Source: Dehalococcoides mccartyi (lineage in GTDB: Bacteria; Chloroflexota; Dehalococcoidia; UBA2979). Taken from it: a stretch of 64,000 bases of DNA. Each line of letters opens with the position of its first letter. The stretch's first letter is position 1. Under the pieces are notes generated by a model that was not told the origin of the DNA, did no database searches, and saw only the letters and a program-made list of their open reading frames with translations. The position numbers were made by a program, and so were the translations under genes. The stretch is from the NCBI GenBank assembly GCA_945865925.1, contig CAMBFG010000008.1, positions 1-64,000 of the forward strand. The letters run 5' to 3'. This document shows positions 18,591-27,680 of this stretch, in pieces.

Positions 18591-18717
18591 GGCTCCCCCT
18601 TGCCCCTTGAGGGGCGAGGGGGCTGGGGGGAGTGGGGATCGATCTTCTTCTTCAACCCCCGCCCCCGAGGGGCGGGGGCAGAGGGTGGGGCCGCCCTCGC
18701 GCAGCGAGGCGGTACGG
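18591..18717. repeat. Dispersed GC-rich intergenic repeat, copy C (left and right modules)
   Basis: ggctcccccttgccccttgaggggcgagggggctggggggagtgggg ... cccccgcccccgaggggcgggggcagagggtggggccgccctcgcgcagcgaggcggtacgg. Confidence 0.85.
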
Positions 18718-18806
18718 CTTCCACACCAACCATCGAGGCCTGGACAATCAACTCCGGAGCGCTCACTCCGCAGGATCGAGGTTCGCCACACAACTCCGGA
18801 TCCGAC

Positions 18807-18860
18807 CTCCCCTCGCCCTCTGATGGCGAGGGGCCGAGGGCGAGTGGCCGGGGGAGTGGG
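18807..18860. repeat. Divergent left-module repeat copy D
   Basis: cctcccctcgccctctgatggcgaggggccgagggcgagtggccgggggagtggg; same hairpin-plus-tail layout as the left module of A and C. Confidence 0.55.
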
Positions 18861-18866
18861 TGACGA

Positions 18867-19553
18867 CTAATCGAACTCCGACCGCGGCTCACCCTCGCGG
18901 CGCAGATACGCCATCGCGCGGTCGAACTCGCCTTCGCGTAGCAACTTCGAAGAGTCGAGGTACGTCAGCACGACCGCCAGCGACAGGATCGTGTGCATCC
19001 GCACACCCGTCGCCTCCAGCCGTCGAGCCGCGCCCTGCTCACGGTCGAGCAGCACCACCGCGTCGGTCACCATCAGCCCCGCGTTCCGCAGCCCCTCTGC
19101 CGTCGTCACCAGCGAGCCACCACCCGCCGCGAGGTCGTCCACGATCAGCACGCGCTGGCCGGGCCGGTAGATCCCCTCGATCTGTGGTGTCGCCGCTTCC
19201 TCCGCGCTCTGCGGCGGACGGATGTACAGCAGCGGCTTCTCCATCTGCAACGCCAGCGCCGTCGCCACGTGCAGCCCGCCGATGGGCACCCCCGCGATCG
19301 CGTCGAACGGGTCGACGGTGCGCTGGCGCTTCAGCATCTCCAGTTCCAGTTCGTCCTGGATCAGCCGTGCCGTGCGCTTCAGCGCGTCCGGCCGCGAGAT
19401 CAGCAACTTCGCGTTCACGTACACCGGCGAGTTGCGCACCGTACGCCCGAGGCTGAAGTCCCCGAACTGGATCGCCCCGATCCGCCACAACGTATCGGCC
19501 AACCACAACCGCCCCTGCGGGTCCATCCGGCCCGACGGATCGCGTGAGGTCAT
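18867..19553 (-). CDS. pyrE: Orotate phosphoribosyltransferase
   Basis: VLIVDDLAAGGGSLVTTAEGLRNAG PRPP-binding motif with OPRT-like context (FDAIAGVPIGGLHVATALALQ). Confidence 0.88.
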   Translation of the reverse strand: MTSRDPSGRMDPQGRLWLADTLWRIGAIQFGDFSLGRTVRNSPVYVNAKLLISRPDALKRTARLIQDELELEMLKRQRTVDPFDAIAGVPIGGLHVATALALQMEKPLLYIRPPQSAEEAATPQIEGIYRPGQRVLIVDDLAAGGGSLVTTAEGLRNAGLMVTDAVVLLDREQGAARRLEATGVRMHTILSLAVVLTYLDSSKLLREGEFDRAMAYLRREGEPRSEFD

Positions 19554-20551
19554 GCGCGCCTCCGTGGCATCGCGAGCGCTTCCGGGTTCACCGCATTCGA
19601 GGGCGCGCGCCCCGCGAGGCCCGCCAGCACACCCTCGACCGCCAGCCGAGCCATCGCCGTGCGTGTCTCCAGCGTGGCACTGCCGAGGTGTGGCGCGACG
19701 ACGAGGTGCGGTGCGCTCAGCAGCGGATCATCCGCCGGCAGTGGCTCCGGCGTCATCACATCGAGGCCCGCGCCCGCGATCTGCCCGGAGCGCAGCGCTT
19801 CGGTTAGCGCCGGCTGGTCGACGACCCCGCCGCGCGTCGTGTTCACGAAGATCGCATCCGGACGCATGCGCGCGAAGAACGCGGCGTCGCACATCCGGGT
19901 GGTCTCGGGGGTCAGGGGGACGTGCATGCTGACATACTCGGCGCGCGCGAGCAGATCGTCGAGGGGCACGAAGGTCCCCGGGAAGTCCGGCACGGCTCGC
20001 CGCCCCGCGTACAGCACTGTCATCCGGAAGCCCGAGGCGCGTTCCGCCACCGCTCGCCCGATCCGCCCCGGCCCCACAATTCCGAGCGTCGCCCCGCTTA
20101 CCCGATGCCCCAGCATCCACGTCGGGTGCCACGGCCCCCACCCGCCGCCTCGGAGGGCCGCATCGCCCTCGGGCAACCGTCGCGCCGCGGCCAGCAGCAG
20201 CGCCCACGTCAGGTCCGCGGTGGCGTCCGTGAGCACACCGGGCGTGTTCGTCACCAGCACGCCGCGCTCCGTGCAGGCGGGGACATCGATGTTGTCGTAC
20301 CCCACCGCCATGTTCGCGACCACGCGCACGCGAGGTGCGGCGTCGAGCAGCGTGCTGTCGATGCGTTCCGTGAGGACGGTCAGGAGCCCGTCGCAGCCCT
20401 CCGCGCGCGTGCGCAGCGCCTCAGCCGAGGGCGGCGTCTGCGCCTCCCAGATGCTGAGGTCCACGGCCTCCTGCAGCGTCGCCAGGGGCGACCCCGGGGC
20501 CGCCCCGCCAGGCAACACGCGCGAGACAAAGACCCGAGGCCGTTCGGTCAT
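19550..20551 (-). CDS. 2-hydroxyacid (D-glycerate/glyoxylate-type) dehydrogenase
   Basis: 333 aa from ATG at 20551; NMAVGYDNIDVPACTERGVLVTNTPGVLTDATADL, GIVGPGRIGRAVAERA, VNTTRGGVVDQPAL, VVAPHLGSAT. Confidence 0.93.
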   Translation of the reverse strand: MTERPRVFVSRVLPGGAAPGSPLATLQEAVDLSIWEAQTPPSAEALRTRAEGCDGLLTVLTERIDSTLLDAAPRVRVVANMAVGYDNIDVPACTERGVLVTNTPGVLTDATADLTWALLLAAARRLPEGDAALRGGGWGPWHPTWMLGHRVSGATLGIVGPGRIGRAVAERASGFRMTVLYAGRRAVPDFPGTFVPLDDLLARAEYVSMHVPLTPETTRMCDAAFFARMRPDAIFVNTTRGGVVDQPALTEALRSGQIAGAGLDVMTPEPLPADDPLLSAPHLVVAPHLGSATLETRTAMARLAVEGVLAGLAGRAPSNAVNPEALAMPRRRA

Positions 20552-21276
20552 CCCCGGATTGTACGGGCGGCCACTCGACCGCTGCCCGGTGAGATACCGC
20601 CCACCACCGGATTCGCCCACACCCGTGACCGCCGAGGCAGCACGAGCGGCACCGGCACCCCGGAGCCCATCACCTCCGTGCGCCGCGCGAGGAACAGCAC
20701 CCCCGTCAGCGCGCACGTCACCGCGTCCAGCTCGTCGTGCGTGATCCGCCGTCGTGGGATCCCTCGGACGCCCGCGCGGAAGAGCCCCAGCCGTAGCCCC
20801 TCGATGCTGGCGCCCTTTCGAGGGATCCCCAGCACATCCTGCGTCATCCCGGGGTAGACCTCGATCACCGTGCGGCCTGCCGCCTGCAGCGTCTCCCGCA
20901 GCGCGATGCCTCGCAGCGTGAGGTTCACCATCGAGGGCAGCAGCGTTGGGAACGGCCGGTACCCCGCGCGCGCCGCGAGGCGGTCCACCTCGCGCATGAT
21001 CCCCGCGCTTGAGCACTCGCACGCCCGGTCGGCGCAGTGGCGCCCCTCCGGCAGCGCGAGTGGCGCGTCGATCGCCACGACCGCTGGGTCGTGTGCCTCG
21101 ACGGCCTCGAGGATCGCCTCGTCCGTGCGCACTACGCGCAGCTCGATCAACCGCCCGTCGCGTCCCATCACCGCGAGGCCCGTGGGGTACCTCGGCCCGC
21201 TCCGCAGGTCGATCCCCACCACCGTCCGTGGCCGGCGAGAGGGGCGCGAGCGGGTGGGCGGCTCTACACTCGACAT
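20548..21276 (-). CDS. DUF429-like (RNase H-fold predicted nuclease) protein
   Basis: VVGIDLRSGPRYPTGLAVM, VVAIDAPLALPEGRHCADRACE, EVYPGMTQDVLG, HDELDAVTCALTG. Confidence 0.8.
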   Translation of the reverse strand: MSSVEPPTRSRPSRRPRTVVGIDLRSGPRYPTGLAVMGRDGRLIELRVVRTDEAILEAVEAHDPAVVAIDAPLALPEGRHCADRACECSSAGIMREVDRLAARAGYRPFPTLLPSMVNLTLRGIALRETLQAAGRTVIEVYPGMTQDVLGIPRKGASIEGLRLGLFRAGVRGIPRRRITHDELDAVTCALTGVLFLARRTEVMGSGVPVPLVLPRRSRVWANPVVGGISPGSGRVAARTIRG

Positions 21277-21381
21277 GCGCCCGTCCTCGATCCGATGGTT
21301 AATGCCGAAGGTTGATGGACGTGTGCGTGAGGCCGCGCCTCGAGTGGGCGCCAGCATATCGAGCACCGTACTGGCCGGAGG

Positions 21382-21729
21382 ATGGCAATGGCTGAGAAGC
21401 GCCCGGGCGAACCGTTCACACGGATCGACGTCAGCGAGGCGAAGGAGATGATCGACGCCGGCGGCGTCCAGGTCATCGACAGCCGCGAGCCCCACGAGCA
21501 CGAGGACGGCCACGTCCCCGGCTCGCTCCAGATCCAGCACATGGCCACGCTCGTCCACGCCGACAAACTGGCGAAGGATCGCCCCATCCTCTTCATCTGC
21601 AAGTCCGGCGCGCGCTCGGCCGTCGCCGCGGAGTTCGCGGCGGCCCTCGGCCTCACCGACATCTACAACGTCGAAGGTGGCCACGAGGCCTGGGAGAAGG
21701 CCGGCTTCCCGATGGACACGGGCCGCTAG
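21382..21729 (+). CDS. Rhodanese-like domain protein
   Basis: VIDSREPHEHEDGHVPGSLQI and active-site loop ICKSGARSA. Confidence 0.93.
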   Translation: MAMAEKRPGEPFTRIDVSEAKEMIDAGGVQVIDSREPHEHEDGHVPGSLQIQHMATLVHADKLAKDRPILFICKSGARSAVAAEFAAALGLTDIYNVEGGHEAWEKAGFPMDTGR

Positions 21730-23354
21730 ACGCTGTTTCGCAGCACCTCGCGCACTGCCGTCATCAGCGCGTCCGCATCGAACGGCTTCTGCAGGTAGCG
21801 TGCCGTTACGCCCGCGGGCAGCGTCGGACGTGCGGCTTCCATGTCGTTCGTGACAAAGACGATCTTGTCCCACAGTTCGCGAGTGTGCGCCTGCACCCAC
21901 GCAGCGAATGTACTCGCGTCGATCCCCCGCATCGCCTGCTCCGCGATCACGAGGTCGGTGCCGCCGCCGATCAGATCCTCCACACCCTGCGCGCCGTCCG
22001 CTGCCGTCGTCACCTCGAACCCCGCCTTGACGAGGATCTCTGAAGTCAGCACCCGGATCGCCGGGTCACTATCGATCACCAGCACCCGGCCGAGATACTC
22101 CGACGGCACCGCCGAGCGGTCCACCGGCTCGTGCGCCTCCGGTGTGGGCGCCATCGTCCGAGGCGCTTGCCCCGCCACCAGTGGCAACTGCACGCCCGCA
22201 GGCGGCAGCGGTATCTCTGGCTCCTGACGCGCGAACTGCAACAGGTTGCGCATGATCCGCGCCGCGCGCTGCGACTCTTCCTCGATCGTGTGCAACGCCA
22301 GCTCGCGGTCGACGCCTTCGAGGGTGTCGAGGATCTGCGCGTACCCGAGGATCGAGGTGAGCGGGTTGTTCAACTCGTGCGCCACACCCGCCACGAGGTC
22401 GCCCAACGCGTCGAATCGTGCGGCGGAGACACCCTCCGGATCGGCGGCTCCGGCGACGGCCGCTGCGGGCGTGATCGGCTCGCGCAGCCGAGGCCCAAGG
22501 CCCCGCAGCGTCCGCTCCGCTAGCCAGCCGTCCGCGCCGGAGAACCCTCGCGCCGCGCGGCGGTAGAGGATCGCGGTGCCTGCGATGTCCGCACCGGCGA
22601 ACAGCGGGATGTGTAACCGCGAACGCAGCCCGAAGGCAGGTAGCCGTCCGAGCGGCGTGAGCGCGATCGCGCCTGAGGCCAACGGCAGCAGGTCGCCATC
22701 CAGCGTCGGCTCGCCACGCTCCCGCACGCCGACCTCGGCCTCGTCGAGCCGCGACCACGCGTCCCCGGACGCCACCCCGGCCATCGCCGTCGGATACGTC
22801 GCGACGACGAGGGCTCCCCCGCCGACGAAGCGGAGCACGCAGGCGAAGTCGAACGACATTGCCGCGTCGAGCGCCTGGAGCACACCCCGGGTAGCGACCC
22901 GTGTCCCCTCGGTGTCATCAAGCACATCGGCGGCGGCCAGCGGCGCGTCGCTCGGGACCGGCGTCACGCTCGATGCGATCTCGGGCAGGGTGCCGCCCGA
23001 GGGGACAGCGAGGCGGATCGCCCAGCCCTCGCCGCTCACCAGTCCCACCATCTCCACCACCAGTGCGACAGAGACCTCGCCAACCTCGAAGCGCAGCGCG
23101 CCGGTCCACGTCAGTCCCGGCCCTGGCCACGGTTCCGGCCAGCGAGCGCGGTCACCACGCGCCACCAGCGAGCGCACTTCGCGCCCGAGCACCGTCCCCG
23201 TCTCCGACAGCCCGAGGAGCGCACACGCGGCAGCGTCGGCGCGGCGGATGGTCCCGCCGGCGTCGACCAGCAGCCACCCCGGGGGTGGTGCGTCCACGGT
23301 GCGTGCCCCAGCGTCAGGCACGAGTACCCCTTTCGAGGGCAGAGCGATCCTCAA
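21726..23354 (-). CDS. Histidine-kinase-like protein: PAS/GAF-like N-terminus, HisKA H-box, no HATPase domain, C-terminal receiver domain
   Basis: GVAHELNNPLTSILGYAQIL H-box; linker leads directly into GRVLVIDSDPAIRVLTSEIL...DLVIAEQAMRG...VFVTND...LQKPFD; no N/G1/F/G2 boxes visible. Confidence 0.85.
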   Translation of the reverse strand: MRIALPSKGVLVPDAGARTVDAPPPGWLLVDAGGTIRRADAAACALLGLSETGTVLGREVRSLVARGDRARWPEPWPGPGLTWTGALRFEVGEVSVALVVEMVGLVSGEGWAIRLAVPSGGTLPEIASSVTPVPSDAPLAAADVLDDTEGTRVATRGVLQALDAAMSFDFACVLRFVGGGALVVATYPTAMAGVASGDAWSRLDEAEVGVRERGEPTLDGDLLPLASGAIALTPLGRLPAFGLRSRLHIPLFAGADIAGTAILYRRAARGFSGADGWLAERTLRGLGPRLREPITPAAAVAGAADPEGVSAARFDALGDLVAGVAHELNNPLTSILGYAQILDTLEGVDRELALHTIEEESQRAARIMRNLLQFARQEPEIPLPPAGVQLPLVAGQAPRTMAPTPEAHEPVDRSAVPSEYLGRVLVIDSDPAIRVLTSEILVKAGFEVTTAADGAQGVEDLIGGGTDLVIAEQAMRGIDASTFAAWVQAHTRELWDKIVFVTNDMEAARPTLPAGVTARYLQKPFDADALMTAVREVLRNSV

Positions 23355-23415
23355 TCAATGGTCGGCCGAAGGCGGAGCCCCATGCTCCGGGGAAACCCTT
23401 GCATTCGCCAGAGGG

Positions 23416-23439
23416 TTGTCCACAGTTCTGTGTGGATAA
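23416..23439. promoter_or_regulatory. Two convergent DnaA-box-like 9-mers
   Basis: TTGTCCACA at 23416-23424 and TGTGGATAA (reverse complement of TTATCCACA) at 23431-23439 in a 105-bp intergenic gap. Confidence 0.6.
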
Positions 23440-23459
23440 CGGTGAACCGCTTCGACGCG

Positions 23460-24119
23460 CTAGTTCCGCCGGTCGACGCCTCCAAAGCGCTCGGACACCG
23501 CCCGCTGCGCCTGTTGGTGCGCCCCGCGGATCAGCGGCTCCAGCACCGCGTCCGCCCGCTCCAGCCGCCGCCGCACGTCCAGCGTGTCGAGGAGCGGTTG
23601 GAGCAGTCGAGGTGGCAGCACATCAGCCGCTGCCGTCCCGATCGCGTCTGCCAGCGCTCCAGGCGCCTCTGGGACGCGCACGTTGCGGCGGTACACCCCG
23701 TCCACCAACTGCCGGAAGCGCTGCACCTGCTGGAACGCCGTCGTCACCTGTTCCAGCAATGCCTCCGGCACGTCCGTCACCTCGTCCACCGGGTACTCGA
23801 CCTCCGCCGTGAGGAACGCGCGGTCGCGGTTCAGGCTCAGGATGCGGAAGCGCCGCTCGCCGATCGTCTGCACCATCACCCGCCCACCACCCACGGGCGA
23901 CGCGGACCGGATGCGAGCCGTCGTGCCGATGTCGTGCGGGACCGCCTCGGCATCGCCGACCTCGGAACCCGAGCGGATCAGCACGACCCCGAACGGCTCG
24001 TCCGCCTCCATGCACTCCGCGAGCAGTTGGTGGTATCGCGGCTCGAAGATCTGGATCGGGAGGGCCATGCCGGGGAACAGGACGGTCCGCAGCGGGAACA
24101 GCCGCAATGGACTCACCAT
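23460..24119 (-). CDS. LON peptidase substrate-binding (Lon N-domain) protein
   Basis: LRLFPLRTVLFPGMALPIQIFEPRYHQLLAECMEADEPFGVVLI, DIGTTARI, GERRFRI. Confidence 0.92.
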   Translation of the reverse strand: MVSPLRLFPLRTVLFPGMALPIQIFEPRYHQLLAECMEADEPFGVVLIRSGSEVGDAEAVPHDIGTTARIRSASPVGGGRVMVQTIGERRFRILSLNRDRAFLTAEVEYPVDEVTDVPEALLEQVTTAFQQVQRFRQLVDGVYRRNVRVPEAPGALADAIGTAAADVLPPRLLQPLLDTLDVRRRLERADAVLEPLIRGAHQQAQRAVSERFGGVDRRN

Positions 24120-24260
24120 GACCAGACACCAGCCGTGGTGGCATCGTCCGCCGCGGCACAGCGGACCGAGGGCTCAGCAGAAGCGTCGCGCATGACGTAA
24201 TGCTACTCCGAGGCGCTGCGTGGCCGCGCTCTGTCGTCGGAATGGCCAGGCGCGAGCCGC

Positions 24261-26804
24261 CTACGCCGTCTGTAGCGCCCGCACGCGAAGCGCAGCCGTC
24301 GAGGCCCCCGCACCCGCCAGCGGCAGCAGCGCCATCAGCGCCCCACCGTCGTAGTAGTGCGGGACATAAGCAGTGCCAGCGGCGACCCCATCGTCGAGCT
24401 TCACCGCGATGCGGATCGAGGCCGTCCCATCCGTCAGGTCGACCACGTCGCCCGTCCGGACACCGGCCGCCTCCGCGTCTCGCGGGTTCAGCCACACGGA
24501 CTCCTCGCGGTGCAACTTGTCCGCGTCGTCCGAGTGGATCGAGGCCGCATCCCACGCCGTGTACAGCGACCGCCCCGTCGCGAGCGTGAGCCCGCCAGCA
24601 GGGGAGACCACCGACGTCGGCGCCGGTTGAGCGTTCGCCGTCGTCGATGCCGCGACCAGCGCGCGCACCTGTGCCGGGTTCGCGTCCACCTCAGCCATCG
24701 TCGGGTAGCCCGTTGCCGCGGCCAGCGCCTCGTGCGCCTCCGCGATGCCCGAGGGTGCCTCGCGGTCGCCGAGGCGTCCCGCCAGCGCCGCGAGGATCGC
24801 GACCCCGTCCGACTCCTGGCCGCGTGCGCGCTGCGCCGAGCGCTGGTGCATCACACGTCGGTCAGCGTTCGTGATCGTCCCGTCCGTCGCGAAGAACGGC
24901 GCAGCCGCCAGCACCACCGTCGCGTGCTCCGCGACCGTCGAGCGCAACGAGTCGATCACCACCAGCGCTTCGAGGTTCCCCAGCGCCGCCTCGATCGCCG
25001 CGCGGCCGGGCGCGTTCAGCAGCGGGTTGTCGGCGTGGATTACCAGCGCCTTCACCTCGCCACGCTGCGCCGCCTCGATGATCTCCGGGAACGACTTGCC
25101 GCCCGCACCCGGCGCGATCCCCATGTCGGCAATGCCGAGCACGTTCGCGTCCGTCGGCAGGTAGTGGAACGCAGAGCCCGCCTCCGCGCCGCGTAGCGCA
25201 ATCGCGAGGTTCACCGCCGCCGTCGCCCCTGCGCCCGCGCGGGCCGCGCCATCCGCACCGTTCGGCGCGTACACGACAGCGCCGTTCCCAGCGCCCTTCG
25301 CCTTCGCGACCACATCGAGGGCGCGCGCCCAGCCGTCAGCGTCCACGCCCGCCGGCGCAGCGCCACCGTCGGCCAGCCCCTGTAGCGCCGCCGCCTCCAG
25401 GCCCGGCGCTACGCGCACGATCGCCGCCGCCCAGCGGTCGAGGGCAGTCCACTTCGCCGAGACGATGACCACCTGCGCCTTGCGCTTGATCACCGAGTCC
25501 TTCAGCCGCAGCGACACCACCTGGTGCGAGTCCTCCACGTCGAGGGCCGCCAGCACCACCGTCTGCGCCTGCTCAAGGTCAGTCAGGGAGGCCGGCACCC
25601 GGTCCGTGCCGAACGCCGCGCGCATCGCCGAGGCGACCGCACGATGCACCGTGCCGTGCGAGAAGTCGAGGTGCGGCGTGCCAATCGCGCGTGCGAGGCG
25701 CGCCAGCAGGTACGCCTCTTCGTTCGTCGCCAGCGGCGAACCGAGGACCGCGATTGCGTTTGCCCCGCTCGCGGCCTTCACCGCGCTCAGCGCGTCCACG
25801 GCCGTCGTCAGCGCCTGCTCGAACACAGCCGGCAGCAGCCTCGACCCCGCACGCACGAGTGATCGCGTCAGCCGTTCGCGCTCCGCGACCGCGACATAGC
25901 CGAAGCGCCCGCGCACACAGATCTGGTCGCGCGAGAACGGGTTCAGCCGGTCGGGCCGCACGATGACCGGGCGGTCGTCGGCCGTGCCGTAGGAGATCGT
26001 GCAGCCCACGGCGCACGAGTTGCACGTGGAGTTCGTCCAGTCGTCCGCGCGGCCGATCCACTTGTTCGGCTTCTCCATCAACGTCGCCGTCGGGCAGACA
26101 TCGATGCACGCGCCACAGAAGTTGCAGTCGGACTCGTGAATCGACCCACCGGTGCCGAAGGCGATCATCGTGCGGTGGCCCTTGCCCGAGAGTGCGATGG
26201 CGCCCGTGTGGCGCAGGTCGTCGCAGGCACGCACGCAGCGCGTGCACAGGATGCACATCTGCGGGTCGAACTCCAGGAACGGGTTGCCGCGGTCCGGCTC
26301 CGGGGGCGGCATCTCGTAGTACGAGCGCGGCTCACCCACCCACGGCTCCTCGAAGTCGCCCTGGTCCACGATCTCGCACGAGGTCTGCAACTCGCAGCGG
26401 TAGTTCTTCGAGCACGTCAGGCAGCGATGCGTCACGACGTCGTCGCGTAGGCAGATGTCGCCCGGCATGCAGTGGACGCGACGGTGACAGGTCAGGCAGC
26501 GGTCCGGGTGGTTCGCGAGGATCAGCGACATCACCGACTGCCGGGTGCGCTGCACCTCGGCCGTCTCGGTGTTCACCACCATGCCATCGGCCACCTGCGC
26601 CACACACGACAACTGCAGCGTCGTCGGCCGCGCGCCCACGATCTCCACGATGCACGTGCGGCAGCCCGCGTACGGGTCCAGCCCGTCGATGTAGCAGAGG
26701 TTCGTGATCGCGACGCCGTTCGCCTTGATCACCTCGACGAGGCGGGCTCCCGCGGGAGCCTCCACGGCCTGGCCGTTGAGTGTGATCTGGACCACGTCCC
26801 CCAC
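24261..26804 (-). CDS. nuoG: NuoG-like / molybdopterin-oxidoreductase-type iron-sulfur protein
   Basis: N-terminal 2Fe-2S ferredoxin, multiple Cys motifs (HPDRCLTCHRRVHC, HRCLTCSKNYRCELQ, MCILCTRCVRACDD, CNFCGACIDVCP, CNSCAVGC), molybdopterin oxidoreductase-like C-terminus. Confidence 0.85.
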   Translation of the reverse strand: MGDVVQITLNGQAVEAPAGARLVEVIKANGVAITNLCYIDGLDPYAGCRTCIVEIVGARPTTLQLSCVAQVADGMVVNTETAEVQRTRQSVMSLILANHPDRCLTCHRRVHCMPGDICLRDDVVTHRCLTCSKNYRCELQTSCEIVDQGDFEEPWVGEPRSYYEMPPPEPDRGNPFLEFDPQMCILCTRCVRACDDLRHTGAIALSGKGHRTMIAFGTGGSIHESDCNFCGACIDVCPTATLMEKPNKWIGRADDWTNSTCNSCAVGCTISYGTADDRPVIVRPDRLNPFSRDQICVRGRFGYVAVAERERLTRSLVRAGSRLLPAVFEQALTTAVDALSAVKAASGANAIAVLGSPLATNEEAYLLARLARAIGTPHLDFSHGTVHRAVASAMRAAFGTDRVPASLTDLEQAQTVVLAALDVEDSHQVVSLRLKDSVIKRKAQVVIVSAKWTALDRWAAAIVRVAPGLEAAALQGLADGGAAPAGVDADGWARALDVVAKAKGAGNGAVVYAPNGADGAARAGAGATAAVNLAIALRGAEAGSAFHYLPTDANVLGIADMGIAPGAGGKSFPEIIEAAQRGEVKALVIHADNPLLNAPGRAAIEAALGNLEALVVIDSLRSTVAEHATVVLAAAPFFATDGTITNADRRVMHQRSAQRARGQESDGVAILAALAGRLGDREAPSGIAEAHEALAAATGYPTMAEVDANPAQVRALVAASTTANAQPAPTSVVSPAGGLTLATGRSLYTAWDAASIHSDDADKLHREESVWLNPRDAEAAGVRTGDVVDLTDGTASIRIAVKLDDGVAAGTAYVPHYYDGGALMALLPLAGAGASTAALRVRALQTA

Positions 26805-26860
26805 CCCTCGATGTCCCGGCGACGCCTCCCCTCGATGTGGGGTGGCGCCTCAGACGTCAG

Positions 26861-27427
26861 TTAGTGCTTGTGCCCGTCGCGGTCGAGTTTCCCCGGCAAC
26901 TTCTGCGGCCCGAACGGCCCGTCCACCCCCGCCACCTCGACGCGTGACCGCGCCGTCGGCATCGAGGTCGTCAGCGGCTGCCGGTCCTGCGTCTGCCCGT
27001 TCGGGTAACGCCCGCCGGTCTCACCGAGGTACTGCTGTGCCTCCGCGGTCAGCGTCTCGCGGTCGCGATACATCGTCTCGAAGACGTAGACCGCATCGTT
27101 GTATCGCCCACCGGACTGGATCGCCTGATACGGGCACGCCTCGGTGCAGAGGCCGCAGTACATGCAGATGCGGAAGTCGATCTCGTAGCGGTCGATGTTC
27201 AGCGTGCCGTCAGCGCGAGGGCTGGTCTGGACCAGGATGCAGCCGTCGGGGCAAGCCTGGGCGCAGGTGGAGCAGCCGGTACAGCGCTCCTCGAACCACA
27301 GCAGATTCGTGCGGGCGCGCACGGGCACCTCGCGCTGCTGTTCCGGGTAGTTCACGGTGATAGCCGGGCGCACGACGTGCCGGAGCGTCACAAGCATCCC
27401 GCGGGCGATGCCGAGTCCGTACGCCAC
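26861..27427 (-). CDS. nuoI: NuoI-like 2x[4Fe-4S] ferredoxin subunit
   Basis: RCTGCSTCAQACPDGCI and ICMYCGLCTEACPYQAI. Confidence 0.88.
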   Translation of the reverse strand: MAYGLGIARGMLVTLRHVVRPAITVNYPEQQREVPVRARTNLLWFEERCTGCSTCAQACPDGCILVQTSPRADGTLNIDRYEIDFRICMYCGLCTEACPYQAIQSGGRYNDAVYVFETMYRDRETLTAEAQQYLGETGGRYPNGQTQDRQPLTTSMPTARSRVEVAGVDGPFGPQKLPGKLDRDGHKH

Positions 27428-27680
27428 GACGCCTCATTCCCTCAGCGAGCCGCCATTCGAGGCACCCCGCCACCGCGCGCGAGCATATCCGAGCCCCGCC
27501 CCGCGCGATACTCGCCCGAATCCGGGGGAGGGTGGCTCAGGACTTGTGAATCCTAGCACAAACCGTCATCCCAGCTTCGCAGGCAGTATCCGCAGGTTGT
27601 CCTGAAGAACAGGCCGACGTCTCCGTGCTGATGGCCGCCGCGATGTTGTCACCAACTCGCCCCCGCGCATCCGTCAACGC

